Source of the DNA: Acholoe squamosa
Taxonomy: Eukaryota > Annelida > Polychaeta > Phyllodocida > Polynoidae
DNA length: 64,000 nucleotides
Assembly (NCBI GenBank): GCA_949317995.1
Contig: OX439047.1
Coordinates: forward strand, 45,633,505 to 45,697,504
Direction: 5' to 3'
The notes under the pieces are model-generated. The model was not told where the DNA came from, did no database searches, and was given only the letters and a program-made list of their open reading frames with translations. The translations under genes were made by a program, and so were the position numbers. Positions 35,558 to 46,896 of this stretch are shown here, one piece after another (the first letter of the stretch is position 1; every line of letters begins with the position of its first letter).

Positions 35558-36378
35558 TGACCTGACGTTCCACCTACGCCTGGATCGGTGTGATACCGAT
35601 AGGGAACATGTGACTATCCGGTGACCCGCCCCTGCGGGTCGGCCAACCGGGCACGGGAAATCATGTTTCCCTACACACTTTATAACTGTGTACAGATCCA
35701 TGATTGCCCCTACCTTCGAATAATGCTCATTTTTTACTGGAGGTTGTATTAATTCTGAACTTGTAAAACTTCAACGTATGCAAAACCAAGGTTTAAGAAT
35801 TTGTTTGAGGGAGAGAATCAGGGAAAAATCAGTAAATGACTACATGTAGAGAAGAAAAATTCAGCCAGCTTCGATATTTTTTGTGTTATACAGGGTGATG
35901 TTATTTCTCTACATGATATACTTAATCAGTCTATGCAATATATTAATATAGTGCCAGGGAGGTCTCAAAAAGGTCTTAGATATGTCCATGCGAGAACTAC
36001 GCCAAAGGATAATTGCACCCAGTGTTCATAGAAGATTGTGCATAGATCCCCAAATGTTACTAAAAAAGATTGTCTACCATAGTGGTGACTTATTAAGTAA
36101 AATTGATATGTATTAAACTTCTTTAAAACAGATTGTAGCAAGTTGAAAAAAATTGGTTCATCATTTTTGCCTTAAGAAAATCACCCTTTTTGGTCGTTCT
36201 AAGCCCTGTAGCTCACTTACTATGCATCACGGATAGGCAAACCATAGTCCCCCTTCTGAGCCTTGCCATCTAGAATATATGAAAAATACAACTACATCTC
36301 TTTTTCTGAAGAACTTGTTGAAGGCAAAGACAACCCATTTGACGATGATCTGTGACTATTAGTCTTATTGTAATAGTA

Positions 36379-36424
36379 CACTGCAAAAAGGTGCTTAGAT
36401 CCTGAACATGCGTTTTTTGCAGTG
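36379..36424. mobile_element. 46-bp EnSpm-like miniature
   Basis: CACTGCAAAAAGG and the inverted TTTTTTGCAGTG bound only 46 bp in total, with the interior word GCTTAGATCCTGAACATG. Flanks GTA on the left and GTA on the right fit the 3-bp target duplication usual for CACTA elements. The ends match those of 46897-47792. Confidence 0.75.
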
Positions 36425-38060
36425 GTAGGGACTATATACGAATCCTGGGCGGTTGGAGTTAATTCTGAGTATGCGTGCCTCAATGCACAACCTCTAAAGT
36501 CTCTTACCTATTTTACTCATTCCTATCTACACCAATCCTGGAGCTTAATTCAAAACATCCTGGGATCCCAACCCCAGCGATCTTAGTGTAGACACATATC
36601 ATAAGACCTGGCTGGTCTACCCTATGTAATGCAGTGGTTGCAGGCCTGTCCAGAATAGCTAGTCCTGGGATCACTTCACTATTCCATTTCCACCACTAAG
36701 ATCACTGCGATCTTAGTGAAAGAAATGCATAGTGGTTTCACCTGAGTACAAGAGCACTTACAGGGAACACTCCTGATCGAAAGAGTGAATAGCCTGCTGC
36801 ATACATAAAGAGGGGAGGGAGGATGTTTGCTGAGTGTCCTTGAGGGCTCTTAGGGCTACTCATGCGTTAAGTGCACTGTAAGGTAATTCTTCCCTTCTCT
36901 CTCTTTGTCCTGGGGGGAGGGCACAATGCTTCTAATAGGCAAGCATAAATCATACATTCATGGGAACAACTCTTGAATACTGTACGGGGGTCAACTGCAC
37001 CCTGCTCTTTTGTTAGCCCATATGGGGACGGGGAACGATGGTATAAGCACTCTTGTGAAGAAGAGTGACTCCACAGCTATTCCTTTATTTTGGGACTCTT
37101 ACCCCTGTGCCTAGTCAGTTCTTCTTGGAATAGTGTAGAAGGGCTGAGGCTAAGATCGATGCGATCTTAGTGCTGGCTAGGATATGTAAACCCAGTCAAC
37201 TCTTAAGATCGCTTAATAGGATAAGGCTGATTTATTCCTAAGATCGCTGGGGTCGTGATCCCAGGATGTTTTGAATTAAGCTCCAGACACTCCTTTAAGA
37301 TTAGGATCCTGAATAAAGATATTTCACTAGGAAACTAAGATCTCAAATACAAATAATAGATCGAATGATACTACTATGAAATCCTATCATTACACAGACA
37401 TATAGAAACTGCACAAAATATTCTTCATGATCAGTTTATAAAAGATAAACATATAAATAAAATACCTGTAAAAGGTCACAAGAATATCATGTGCACGAAA
37501 TATTACACTATGCCTACCTCATATCTCTAATGCCAAACTGTCTATATCCCCATTGCTTCTTATGTGAACAGGTGAATTTTAACCGTGTGCATGATGCTCT
37601 CCTTGGGGTTGTTTTCCCTTGGCTCTACACCTTAACGCACAGATCACTTCTTTGGGTTAAAGTGTCACTGTAATCCATCACCCAAATGCCTTCTAGCAGT
37701 GCATCTGGTACACCATAGAAAGGCAGGTCTCTTCTGCCCTGTCACATTTATACTCTCACCTGATACTGCCTTCCAGTGGAGACTGGTTGCAAGGAATAAA
37801 ATTGTCGAATTGGTTTTATAGAGGTGCCTAGATTCTGTACATGGTGGTGCCTCATCAAGATTACTGATTGGATTGCTTAGTAGAATGTCATTATGCATGG
37901 CAAGCTTTAATTTCAATGAGTGTAGTGTCTGCACAGAAGGCATAATTATTAAGTTCTGTATCTACTAAAGATACGACACTTGATGCTGCCAGCAAATCTA
38001 GCGATATCGGGTGTTCATGTCTTTACTATATTTTGCCAGTTGCCAGCATGGACAGTTCTG
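36425..38060. repeat. dispersed repeat block (paralogue of 48385-49590)
   Basis: Landmarks shared in order with 48385-49590 are 'cggttggag.taatt.tgagtatg', 'attaggatcctgaataaaga', 'aaatacaaataatagatcgaatgata', 'aatgccttctagcagtg.atct', and 'tctgccctgtcacat.tatactctcacctgatac'. This copy is interrupted by the TIR element at 36539-37286, while the other is interrupted by the MITE at 48847-49112. It is non-coding. Confidence 0.75.
36539..37286. mobile_element. TTAATTCAAAA TIR element, copy 4 (best ends)
   Basis: The ends CTGGAGCTTAATTCAAAACA and the exact inverted complement at 37267-37286 give TIRs that continue to about 49 bp with few mismatches. Internal palindromes TAAGATCACTGCGATCTTAG and AAGATCGATGCGATCTTAG are present. 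The unfilled paralogue near 48478 confirms it as an insertion. No ORF is present. Confidence 0.9.
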
Positions 38061-38421
38061 TACAAATAAAGCTCTTTACTTTCTCATACATGTTGCCATC
38101 TTTCATTTTTCTGTTGCTTCTTTGGTATTCCAAACAACATAAGGACTGTTGTGAGCATGGAGGCACAAATGTCATATCCATTCCTTATGGTTGTACTTTA
38201 TATCAGAATAGTATTCACTAAAATGTCCTCATAATTGATGGTACAACGGTACATCCATCCTTGAGATGTATTCGCTAAATTGCCCCATAGTTAGAGCAAG
38301 GCACCCTTCTGTCTGATATTCAGAAATTGCCTCTAAATCATGGGCATGTACTAGTTACCAAGTTGAGTCTGTGTAGGTGTTATCCATATACTAAGAGAGG
38401 GTCGGCCACTCAAGAACATTT

Positions 38422-38436
38422 GCTGCCCTCTGGCAG
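38422..38436 (-). promoter_or_regulatory. CTCF-like core, left arm
   Basis: The complement reads CTGCCAGAGGGCAGC, a close fit to the metazoan CTCF core. Binding is not shown. Confidence 0.4.
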
Positions 38437-38547
38437 ATACCCTTTGAACTATTTCCTATACATATAGCCATGGATGACAGAGGTGAGGGGGACTTTGGCA
38501 AAGTCCCCCCTCACCTCTGTCACCAATGGCTATGCATAGGAATAGAG

Positions 38548-38563
38548 CTACCAGAGGGCAGCA
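38548..38563 (+). promoter_or_regulatory. CTCF-like core, right arm
   Basis: CTACCAGAGGGCAGCA fits the CTCF core. It points away from the left-arm copy because the two sit in inverted arms. Confidence 0.4.
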
Positions 38564-38655
38564 TCAGTCCTAGAGTGTCACACCCTCTCCTTGGTATAAT
38601 TATAGATAACAACTACACAGACTCAACTCGGCAGTACACGCCCATGCTCTAAATT

Positions 38656-39690
38656 GTATGTAATGATATGCCTGTGAAGTGAGTGTGTTCATGATAACTA
38701 AAATTCTCATCAGGGAGTTATGCCTACCGAGTGCTGGATAAGTGCATACTTTTTCAAATCTATAATTATACTATCAGTTCAGAGTATAGATTCACCATCT
38801 ATTGAGAAGCTGAGGGACCTTATAAATCAGGCCTACTTCGAGTGTATTGCCCTATTCAACTAACTCTTGAAATGGGTGTCTAGGCCAGATAGTCCCATAA
38901 AACACTCTACTAGCACATTAATTGGTGTGGGATGTAACTGATATTACCATCTGTTATGTGATACTGAAACATGATATTCAAAGATCTTTTATCTTCTTGG
39001 CAGAGCAGTGAAACACGAAACAAGTATATTTAAAAACAGAGCAGCCATCTAGAGGCTGTTGTGAAAAGATTGGGAATTGAATTCTCACCGTAGCTAACTC
39101 AACTTTCAGTTCCCTTAATTTTCCACCCTGAGAAGCCACTTCCCACCTTATTCTGTAAAGCTAACTCACCTTCCAGTTCCCACAATTTTCCACCCTGAGA
39201 AGCCACTTCCCTTATACCTTATACTCTAATGGAATTGGCTTCCCCTGAATCAGAAACGTTTGGGGACTGGTTCCATGATTGGTTCCACCTGCAGAACACT
39301 TCCCATTACAAAACAACATAGAATACTAAGTTGCTGATTGAATACATGATGGGTGTAATGGTGAAGTACTGCAAAGATAAGAGTGGGTATCCAATTTCAT
39401 CTTTGCAGTACTAGGTGGCACCAGTATCTATAGGAAAAAGCATAGAGAGTAGGCCCACCTACTGTGATACAAATTGACCCAGACCACAGTGTCTTGCCTT
39501 CATATATAATATACTTAACCTTGTACTAGCAGCAAAGAAATCAGTGTTGTTTTGGTCTGTGCTTCCAATAGTAGGTAGGCCTGGGAATTAGAGGAAGGAA
39601 AGACACAGGAATTGGTTCTTACTTGGGAAGTATTCACCAATTTAGGACCACACCCAAACCACTTCTTATACCAATAGGTACAATTACCGG
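38656..39690. repeat. dispersed repeat block, copy B
   Basis: Homologue of 27391-28735, without the ACACCTCGGAAGCAG insertion. Its left part (38656-38790) also matches 25400-25560. It is non-coding. Confidence 0.75.
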
Positions 39691-41680
39691 TCATGGTCAT
39701 GGTTATGATCTAGACTGTATTGAGACTTCTCTGGGCCTCTCGGAGCCTATAACTTATAAGGCCCCTTATCATCTCAATACAGTCTTCAGTACTCCCACGG
39801 CCATGCCTTGTCCCTTATTTAGGGAAAAGACAACGATTTTCTTCACATCAAGACATGTGAAGAAAGAGCTGTCTATTGTCTTTATAAAACTTTTACTACT
39901 ATAATTAACGACGAAAGTAAGACGCCAAAACAATACTGGAATAAAACTTGATTATAATTGTTTTGAACTGAACAACAATTGATACAATTACATACACGCC
40001 AGAGTCGAAACATATAACACGAACAATACCTTATATTGGGACGGTGGGTGGGTAGTCTGAGTAGTGTCTATAGTGAAATTGAAGATGGCGGCTTGCACCC
40101 TTAATTTATATACCCCACCAGTACCAAACATACACACTAGGAGGCGTTCACTTTCACTACAAATTAATGGCAATGAAACATTACCTATAATGCACTTACG
40201 TCACTTATATCATGCATCAGAGCACTGCCCACCGTTTTATAATCCCCAGTAATCATTGAAATCAGTCACGTAATTGCTAGTTGAAATATTCTTTAGCAAT
40301 TTAAACTGCTTGTCAAGAACAATAACTAAATAAAGTAAAGTTTCTGCAAGAGTTGTAATACCCTTTACTAATATCTATATCAGGTGATCACATATAGGGT
40401 AGATTAACCTAAAGACGACCACATACCTAGAGTTAACTACCTGTCAGCTTGTTTTCCTAACTTTCACATGTACTGTATTGGTCTTAAACCCTAATATTAT
40501 TGAAATAGAGGTGTTATAGTACCTCATAGAATGATGTCCTGGAATATATGAAGTAATTGCCATTGCATGATAATACACTAAAGTTCCCATGTTTGAATGG
40601 TTTTGACCATGACCAGCTGGTCATTTCATCAGAATTCTCCAATTTTGGTCTGATACAAGTGCTCACATATACACCATTTTGACTCTAGGCCTAGATAAAT
40701 ATCTTTGCTAAATGATAGCATAAGGAAAAGTGCAGAAATGTTAAATACTTCCTGTATGAGACTTATTTCCTATAACATACCAATTTCACCTTGAGATGAC
40801 CACAATTTCACCTTGAGCAGACCTCCCCTTACTAAGTTATTTATGCATTTCATTGAATAGATACAATTTATAATATAGCATTACATCCAAAGATTCATAT
40901 TTAGAACAGTCTCGGATACAAAATTTCCCTGGATGATGTTCTAATACACACATTTTAACCTTTACTGGAACCCTACTACTAGTAGTATGTTTGTTATACT
41001 GAGAGCATGATTATAAAATCAAGAGCTGGGTTAGTATGGTGCATATTTCAAATTGATTAAAGCACAGTTAAAACAAAGCTTTTTTTAATGCAGGGTTAGT
41101 ATTTTTTTTTTTTAGAACAGATCTTAAACTTTATTTGGTCTAGAGGTACATACATCATGTAAACATAGGCACGCGTGTATATGTCGCTGTCATTAGATAT
41201 AACATCATTATCATTTTGTATAGTAACCTAAGTACATTCGATATTATATTACATGATTACCCTTGTTATAAGGTAATAAATCAAGATATTGACATGACCA
41301 AACAGTTTATGAGCAGATCGTCATTTAGGAAATGTTGTTATGATCTGACCATTAAATAATTACCGGTATTCATAGAATTATACGTATTATAACAATATTT
41401 TTGCCAATATGGGGCATTCTGGTTCTACTTTAAGTGCAATAATGTTTGTCTCCCTCCCCCTGTCATAATTATTATTATTTACAACATGCATTGGTACAGT
41501 TAGATTCTAACTAAGTAATATATTGATTGATAGAGTCGGTGTCAAACACCCTATGTATTGTCTTAAATAATCATTTAACTTTGCACGTATACGTTATAGG
41601 TTCCTGGGTTCATTTACACTATGTGTGGCTGTTTTACAATATAATATTTATACATTGATCAATTCTTTTCAAGCAATAAA
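39691..41680. other. no gene recognised; possible promoter-like word near 40080
   Basis: AAGATGGCGGC at 40082-40092 resembles a YY1-type core promoter element, and its ATG opens a 55-codon frame to 40252 with no known domain. Inverted words 'actgtattgagac' and 'ctcaatacagtc' near 39713 and 39774 form a weak foldback. The rest is AT-rich and unrecognised. Confidence 0.4.
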
Positions 41681-41682
41681 AT

Positions 41683-42060
41683 TTATACATTGATGGATTC
41701 ATTCAAGCATTTCTTAGCTATAGTCTTAAATTTATCTTTATCTCTAATATTTCTAGTATCAGTTTCAAGATTATTCCATGTTTGGGCACATAGACATTCT
41801 AGGGATTTTGTATATGCTGTACAATTTATTTTCCTGTAAGCTAATTATCACCTTTGTTTTGATGAGATTTACTATATCAATGGGCATGCCATTGTTCCGA
41901 TTTTCATTTTATTTTAGCCACTCTTAATCATATATTTTCCTTATGGTGCAGTATCTTTAATGATGCTATTTTATTTCAAATATATTTAAGAAACTTGTTT
42001 AATCTTTAATTTGATGTTTTAATCAAAAGGGCTTTATCAAAAGGGTGGATATTGAGTGGT
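41683..42060 (-). pseudogene. LINE ORF2 C-terminal relic
   Basis: On the minus strand, 41835-41683 is open and ends with a stop. It contains AQTWNNLETDTRN followed by KDKFKTIAKKCL, the usual C-terminal pattern of CR1/Jockey-group LINEs. Upstream, a MPIDIVNLI phrase near 41890 and an 'HHKENI' phrase near 41940 lie in other frames and fit the preceding segment. Nothing of the RT core remains. The 3' side runs toward lower coordinates into AT-rich sequence. Confidence 0.6.
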
Positions 42061-42314
42061 CAACTCTAGGTGCAAAGTGGTCGTCTCAAGGAGAAATTGA
42101 ACTAAATGGAATCTTTGTAGTAAGGGTGATAAACTAGAAATAAAATATATAAATGGATTTTCGAAATATAACAGGTACAAAAGCCCAAACGATTATCTTT
42201 CATTCAGTCTATTTTGGAAGTCTGAAGACCCAAAACTTCCAGAGGTATTAGCAACTACAAATACCTGATTAAAAACCTGCACAGGAATGGTCGTCTTTAG
42301 GTTAATCTACCCTA

Positions 42315-42619
42315 TGTGCACTGCTTCACCATTCACCTTGCACTCACCACATTAGTCTGATAAGTCACCTGCCTTGTTTAAAATAGAGAGAGATGCACTA
42401 CTAGGTATACCTACTCATGCCTCACACTCTATAGTTTATTATACTGACTGACTTCTCCCAACTAGGTACCTACTCAAATCCCCCTTTTTTGGCACCATAG
42501 TTGAATGACCACTTGTGAGCAACAAAAGGGACAAGTTATAGCTACATGAAAAGAAAGGACTGGAAACGAGGGCATTTTTAGCCAGCTCTTCCTCTTACTA
42601 TAGGAGCAACACCCTCCTG
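42315..42619. repeat. truncated CAGGAGG MITE copy
   Basis: Reverse complement of 8243-8545, ending AGGAGCAACACCCTCCTG at 42602-42619. The opposite terminus is missing. Confidence 0.75.
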
Positions 42620-43045
42620 AGCTCATATAACCATACAGTATCTGTGTCCTTTCTGATGACCAATGGAGCTACTGAGCTGGGGTAATTAGGTGTTTCAAAT
42701 GTCAACATAGATAAAATGATGCTGGAAGCATTCTTGTTTTTTTTTCATATCTGTAAACTTTATATGAGCATGGTTTAAGTCCGGAGAATATAATGAAAAG
42801 TTACCAGCACATTCTAACAAGTGGGCTGATAAAGGAAAGATCTCTACATTTTGACTTTTGTTGCAGCTTTGGGGTGGAAGCAAAGCTTTCATTCTTCTGG
42901 GAAATCCCCCTATGTTGAATGGCCCCCTGCAAATGATAGTATTTTGTAGGATATAGCCAACTCTAGGGCTTATGCCATGAGGTAGCCCTATCCAGAATGG
43001 GTCAGGTACTCAAAGTGGTGCTTTTAAGAAGGTAGTGTGAGTATT
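42620..43045. other. no gene recognised
   Basis: Nothing supportable seen. Confidence 0.4.
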
Positions 43046-43344
43046 CAGGAGGGTATCTCAAAAAGATTTGGAATTGATCCTGTCGGAGGTGATAATTCCA
43101 AAATTGAACTCACTGACCTTCTGGAGTGGATTCCCTCTTGTATTGTAAAGAGGGAGTCAGTTATAGGAGTGGTATAGGAGGGGTCCAGTGTCTTATTTTG
43201 CAACTCGACCTATTTCCGTGCAGTTCACTTGTAGCAGAGGTCAAGCACGGAAGTCTGTTCTTAGGGTGAGAAATGTAGGAGAACTGCAGGATCAAATAGT
43301 TACGGTGAGAACTGGTTTCCCAATCTTTTTGAGATACCCTCCTG
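43046..43344. mobile_element. MITE, CAGGAGGGTATCTC ends
   Basis: CAGGAGGGTATCTCAAAAAG and its exact inverted complement at 43325-43344 bound 299 bp of non-coding sequence. The first eight bases equal those of the 8243-8608 element, which suggests related termini. Confidence 0.88.
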
Positions 43345-44745
43345 AGCTCAAGTGCTTACTTGAACTGCTCTTCCCCTGAAGGGTTCCCTTCCCTTCTTGG
43401 CAATTCACTATAGCCCACAATGTTGTGTGAAGAGGATCCCCTCACAGGAGTCCCTATGGTATTGCAAATACCAATAGCTGGTGCCCACAGGGCATACATT
43501 GTGTTTTATTATAGCAGTTTTGTATCAGGGTATGTTAAATTTTGCATGTCCACTATCTGACTATCACAGCATGAAATGTGGGGTTTCTCATCAATCACCA
43601 TCTAGACAACATTCTTGAGCCCATAACATTGTGGTAAAACATCTAATGATTACATGAACTATTTCTGCTCCAAAACAAAGAAAAGCCAAGCCCTGTATTT
43701 ATTCCTCTACTAGTACAGTGAGACCTTGGTAGTCCGCCAAGTCCCCTCCCTGGCTCCTATTGGTCGGATCTCAAATCAGAATGACCATCATATCACAGAC
43801 CCAGGGGTCACTAAGGGCAATGCCTTGGAAATATAATGTTCAGTCCCTCACATTCTCACTGGTATACCTACATGCTCTTGCGTCAGTCCCTGTAGGCCAG
43901 GGGCTGATAGGGCCCACCATGCACCCCCCCAACATCCCAACGTGACGGGTATTTTTTCGATCCTTAGGGTCCCCTGAACAAGATTCAAGATGTTAACATC
44001 GATTATCTTGGGATGCACTACCGATTTTGGCTCATTATCCATGTGCGGGTTCAGACCACTTTTGGATCAATTTTGGTACCATGTTATTCAAGAGGTATGC
44101 TCAATCCCCAAGCTCTAAGACTATCTTAGCTTGTCTGGATCCTGAAGCTATTGGTCATGTTGGAAAGAAGACATTATAAGCTTTTCATTAAGCCCTAATA
44201 CATGTTTTTAAGTTCAGATTTGAGTGTACCAGATAGTCAGGAAGACCGAAGATTGAAATTACAAAGTTCCTTTTTTTTTTACTGAAAATCTTAAATGCGC
44301 TCCAGATACATGTATAAAACTTGCCCTTATCCCCATCTAAGCACAATATCTAATATGACTTATGTAGGCCAAACCTTTCTGAGTAATATGAGACATTTTG
44401 CAGAATTCCTTGATGACTATGACACACGTTATTCCCTTGGACACAAAGACACTACCTTGAGCCAATACGATGCTGTTCCATTTCAATAATCTCCCTCTTT
44501 ATGTAAATGGATGTTTTTTCCATGCGAAATCTTTATCAATTCTCCTGATTCTTATGCTAACAAGAGTGCTGATTAAGAATATGCATGTTTCTACTTCATA
44601 AAATAATTTAATGGCAAGGCTGTGTATGGCTGAAATTCAAAATGGCCTACAATAGTTTCAGATGTCACTTTGAATTACATAAATGTGCTGTCTAGAAAGT
44701 ATCTGGTGGGCTCTACCCCCTATAAATCAGCTTAGTAGAATACAG
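43345..44745. other. no gene recognised
   Basis: Short frames only, and no repeat boundary seen. Confidence 0.4.
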
Positions 44746-44749
44746 TGCT

Positions 44750-45245
44750 GCTTTTGTTTTGTTGCTAAGTGATGTGGTTGCCCAGCAAAAGCAGCTTTGT
44801 ATAGCAACCAAGCCTGAAAATATGCTTGAATGCTCATATCTGCATGGTTTCCTTTCAGCAACATACTCCCCTGATGTAAACTTGTATATAACTCTTCTGT
44901 GACTTCCATCATAGACTAGGAATATAGGGGATAAAAGGTTGCTAGTTTGTGTGATGGCCTAGCAATAGCAGTCTTGCATAGCAACAATGTCTAGATTCAT
45001 ACCTGTATTATACTATGGCTTGTGCATAGTCTCCCCTCAAGGACATAGTTCACTGACTTCAAATTGCATATTGCTCCCGTGTGCACATTACATAGTATAA
45101 ACATAGGTAGAAATAATTGCTATGTCATGTGGTTGCCTAGCAACTGCAGCTTTACATAGAACCCCATGTTCAAATCTATGCAGATAGTCACAGATAAGTG
45201 TATGGTCTCACCTCAGGGATGTATTGCAACATACAGTTCTTAATA
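44750..45245. repeat. three-unit tandem array, about 180-bp unit
   Basis: Each unit opens with a ATGTGGTTGCC(C/T)AGCAA phrase, followed by 'gcagctttgtatagcaacc'-type sequence and later 'ctcccct.a.g.a'. Starts are near 44760, 44940 and 45115. Units are diverged, so this is an old array. Confidence 0.75.
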
Positions 45246-46660
45246 GTAGCGTAGGTTCTGAAAGGGAACCTTGATGGTAAAGGGCATAGTCATGATTATG
45301 CTAGAGAATTGATCAAATAGAATAGAGATCTGGATAGGAACTACAGGCTTACTTACCCTTACTGGGGATGATGAGTGCTAGGATCATTGAACAGACCTCA
45401 AATGACAGATATTTTTTTTAAAGTAAACCTACAGTATTATGATTCTGAAGTGATCAGTAAGAGTCTGGCTTGGTTAAGAGATCAGATCCATCCCAGACAA
45501 TCAGTCTAGTTGTGCGAAATTTTTGGCCACAATAACACAATAGAACAAGATAGTAAATGTATGTTTGGATGATGTGAGGGTTGTTGTTGTTATTATTCAT
45601 TTTGATGGGAGTTTGAGATCTCCAATCATACTTTATATTTTAAATATCTGTATAGGAGAGACAGTGAAGCATTGGGGTTATAGCGTGCCTCTTGTGAGTT
45701 GGCGGAAACAGGGGATGATTGACTGGTAACATCTTGTATCATGTCTCCAATATACAGGCAGGTTGCCAGCCAATTGTCTAGGATGACTAGCTTGATCTTA
45801 ATAGCTACTTGTCACTTTGTGCCTATATGTCAGATGTCATTGATAGTATTCTGTCCATTTGCAGTTATGTATCCTACACAGCCATTCAATATACAATGCT
45901 TTCTTGCACTCCCATATTAATTAAACCTTCCTGAAAAAATGAATTACAGAGTTAGTGGTCAAGTCTGTGATTGCTGTTTAAAAGATGCAATAGATGACTT
46001 GGCACTGTGGTGAGCATCTCAATGTCCAAACCCTGGGTTATTTTTTAAAAGATGGCTATCAATTGTCAAAGGCAGGAAGATGATCTCCATTCATAGGATC
46101 CATGGACAGAGAGAGACTGCAGATTATAGTGATGGTGACAGAATTACAACAGTAGCTTCAGGTGCTTTCTAGATATGATAGGAGCAATTTGTACAATATG
46201 GATGACTCTTCCCTCTTCTATAAGCTAGACCAATCCACCACCATGTCCACTGTGAGTGATGTGGAATGGTAGAATATACTCAAGGCCTGTGTGCCAGTGG
46301 CCTTCAGTAGTATTATCAGGGTCCACTAGTAATTCACTACAATAAATCAGCCTCTTTCATGAAAAGTACATAACACTATTATGATTTTTATCTAGAAGGA
46401 ATTTTTTATTGCTGTTTTCAGTTTTTGGTGAGTATCCCAAAAGATTGGCATAAAAATCTGCAGATTTAGATCATTGGAATGGTTGGCATGGCAACCAGGA
46501 ACAGGCATATATATAGGTTGATTTCTAATGGAAAATGTTCATTTTTCCATCCAAATATAGGCCATTTCTACCGAAAATGGAGCATTTTGAATGAGACCAT
46601 TGAATTCCACATCAAAAATTAGATTAATGTATTTTAATAATCATTTAAGAGTTATTTTGC
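45246..46660. other. no gene recognised
   Basis: GGTTGGCATGGCAACC at 46478-46493 is an imperfect X-box-like palindrome. Otherwise nothing was seen. Confidence 0.4.
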
Positions 46661-46760
46661 CCTTTCAATGCCCCCTGGTGGCCAAATGGGGAATTAAAAA
46701 TCCCCGCGGAGGGGTGTTCTCCCTTGATGGGTCACAAGTGTTATGCCATGCAGTTTTCTA
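46661..46760. repeat. dispersed repeat with CTCF-like core
   Basis: The block TGCCCCCTGGTGGCCAAA through 'ttaaaaatcccc' and 'gtgttctccc' recurs in reverse complement at 50805-50905. The complement of 46670-46683 is GGCCACCAGGGGGC. Confidence 0.65.
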
Positions 46761-46896
46761 TCAATCCTGTGTGAAAAAAAAGATTATTGGTTCTTCCTCC
46801 TTATCTTCTAGCAAGACCCTCCAGAGAAGCACATCTTGTTTGATAACATCGACTATAGTCAGTACTGTTATGATATCGCTATCAAACTGCAATGTA

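Larger units (their letters stand above)
35026..35677 (-). mobile_element. duplicated tRNA-like SINE unit inserted in the LINE
   Basis: Two similar units, 35026-35249 and 35463-35677, share the order AGGT.GGCGGAAAACGTC, a minus-strand tRNA-like module, 'cctgacctgacgttc', 'gtgataccgatagggaacatg', and an ending CATGTT.CCCTACACA. They are separated by about 210 bp. The tRNA-like modules have box A TAGCTCAGAGG and box B GGTTCGAGTCC on the minus strand. The block interrupts the LINE between its YLGV-type and QRMQN-type segments, so it inserted after the LINE. No target duplication was confirmed. Confidence 0.8.
33430..36110 (+). pseudogene. CR1/Jockey-group LINE reverse transcriptase relic
   Basis: From about 33450 the pre-RT segment is readable (TQWGFMYNVII, then MPWISRETIKLM). 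The RT domain follows: KSCGLDSVNASVLKDA, NWQPITLLSLPGKLLEK, QYGFCSGRSTSDAV, motif A FIDFSKAFN, FGVPQGSTLGPLLF, and motif C YADD at about 34680. After RT comes YLGVDLDSRL, then past an insertion a LVKLQRMQNQGLRICL segment and a RSQKGLRYVHA tail near 35960. Breaks: a frameshift at the A-run near 34257-34264, another near 34828, and the tRNA-like insertion at 35026-35677. The endonuclease is absent, so the copy is 5' truncated. Catalytic aspartates of the RT are retained, so the decay is mostly by indels. Confidence 0.88.
38336..38652. mobile_element. foldback MITE carrying two CTCF-like cores
   Basis: Outer arms (a CATGGGCATGTACT region at 38339 versus its complement ending near 38638) and AGTTGAGTCTGTGTAGGTG (38361) versus its complement ending at 38628 are inverted. 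The centre (about 38468-38530) folds as GACAGAGGTGAGGGGGACTT with its complement. The related repeat at 25.4 kb lacks this insertion. Each arm holds a CCAGAGGGCAGCA word. Confidence 0.8.
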
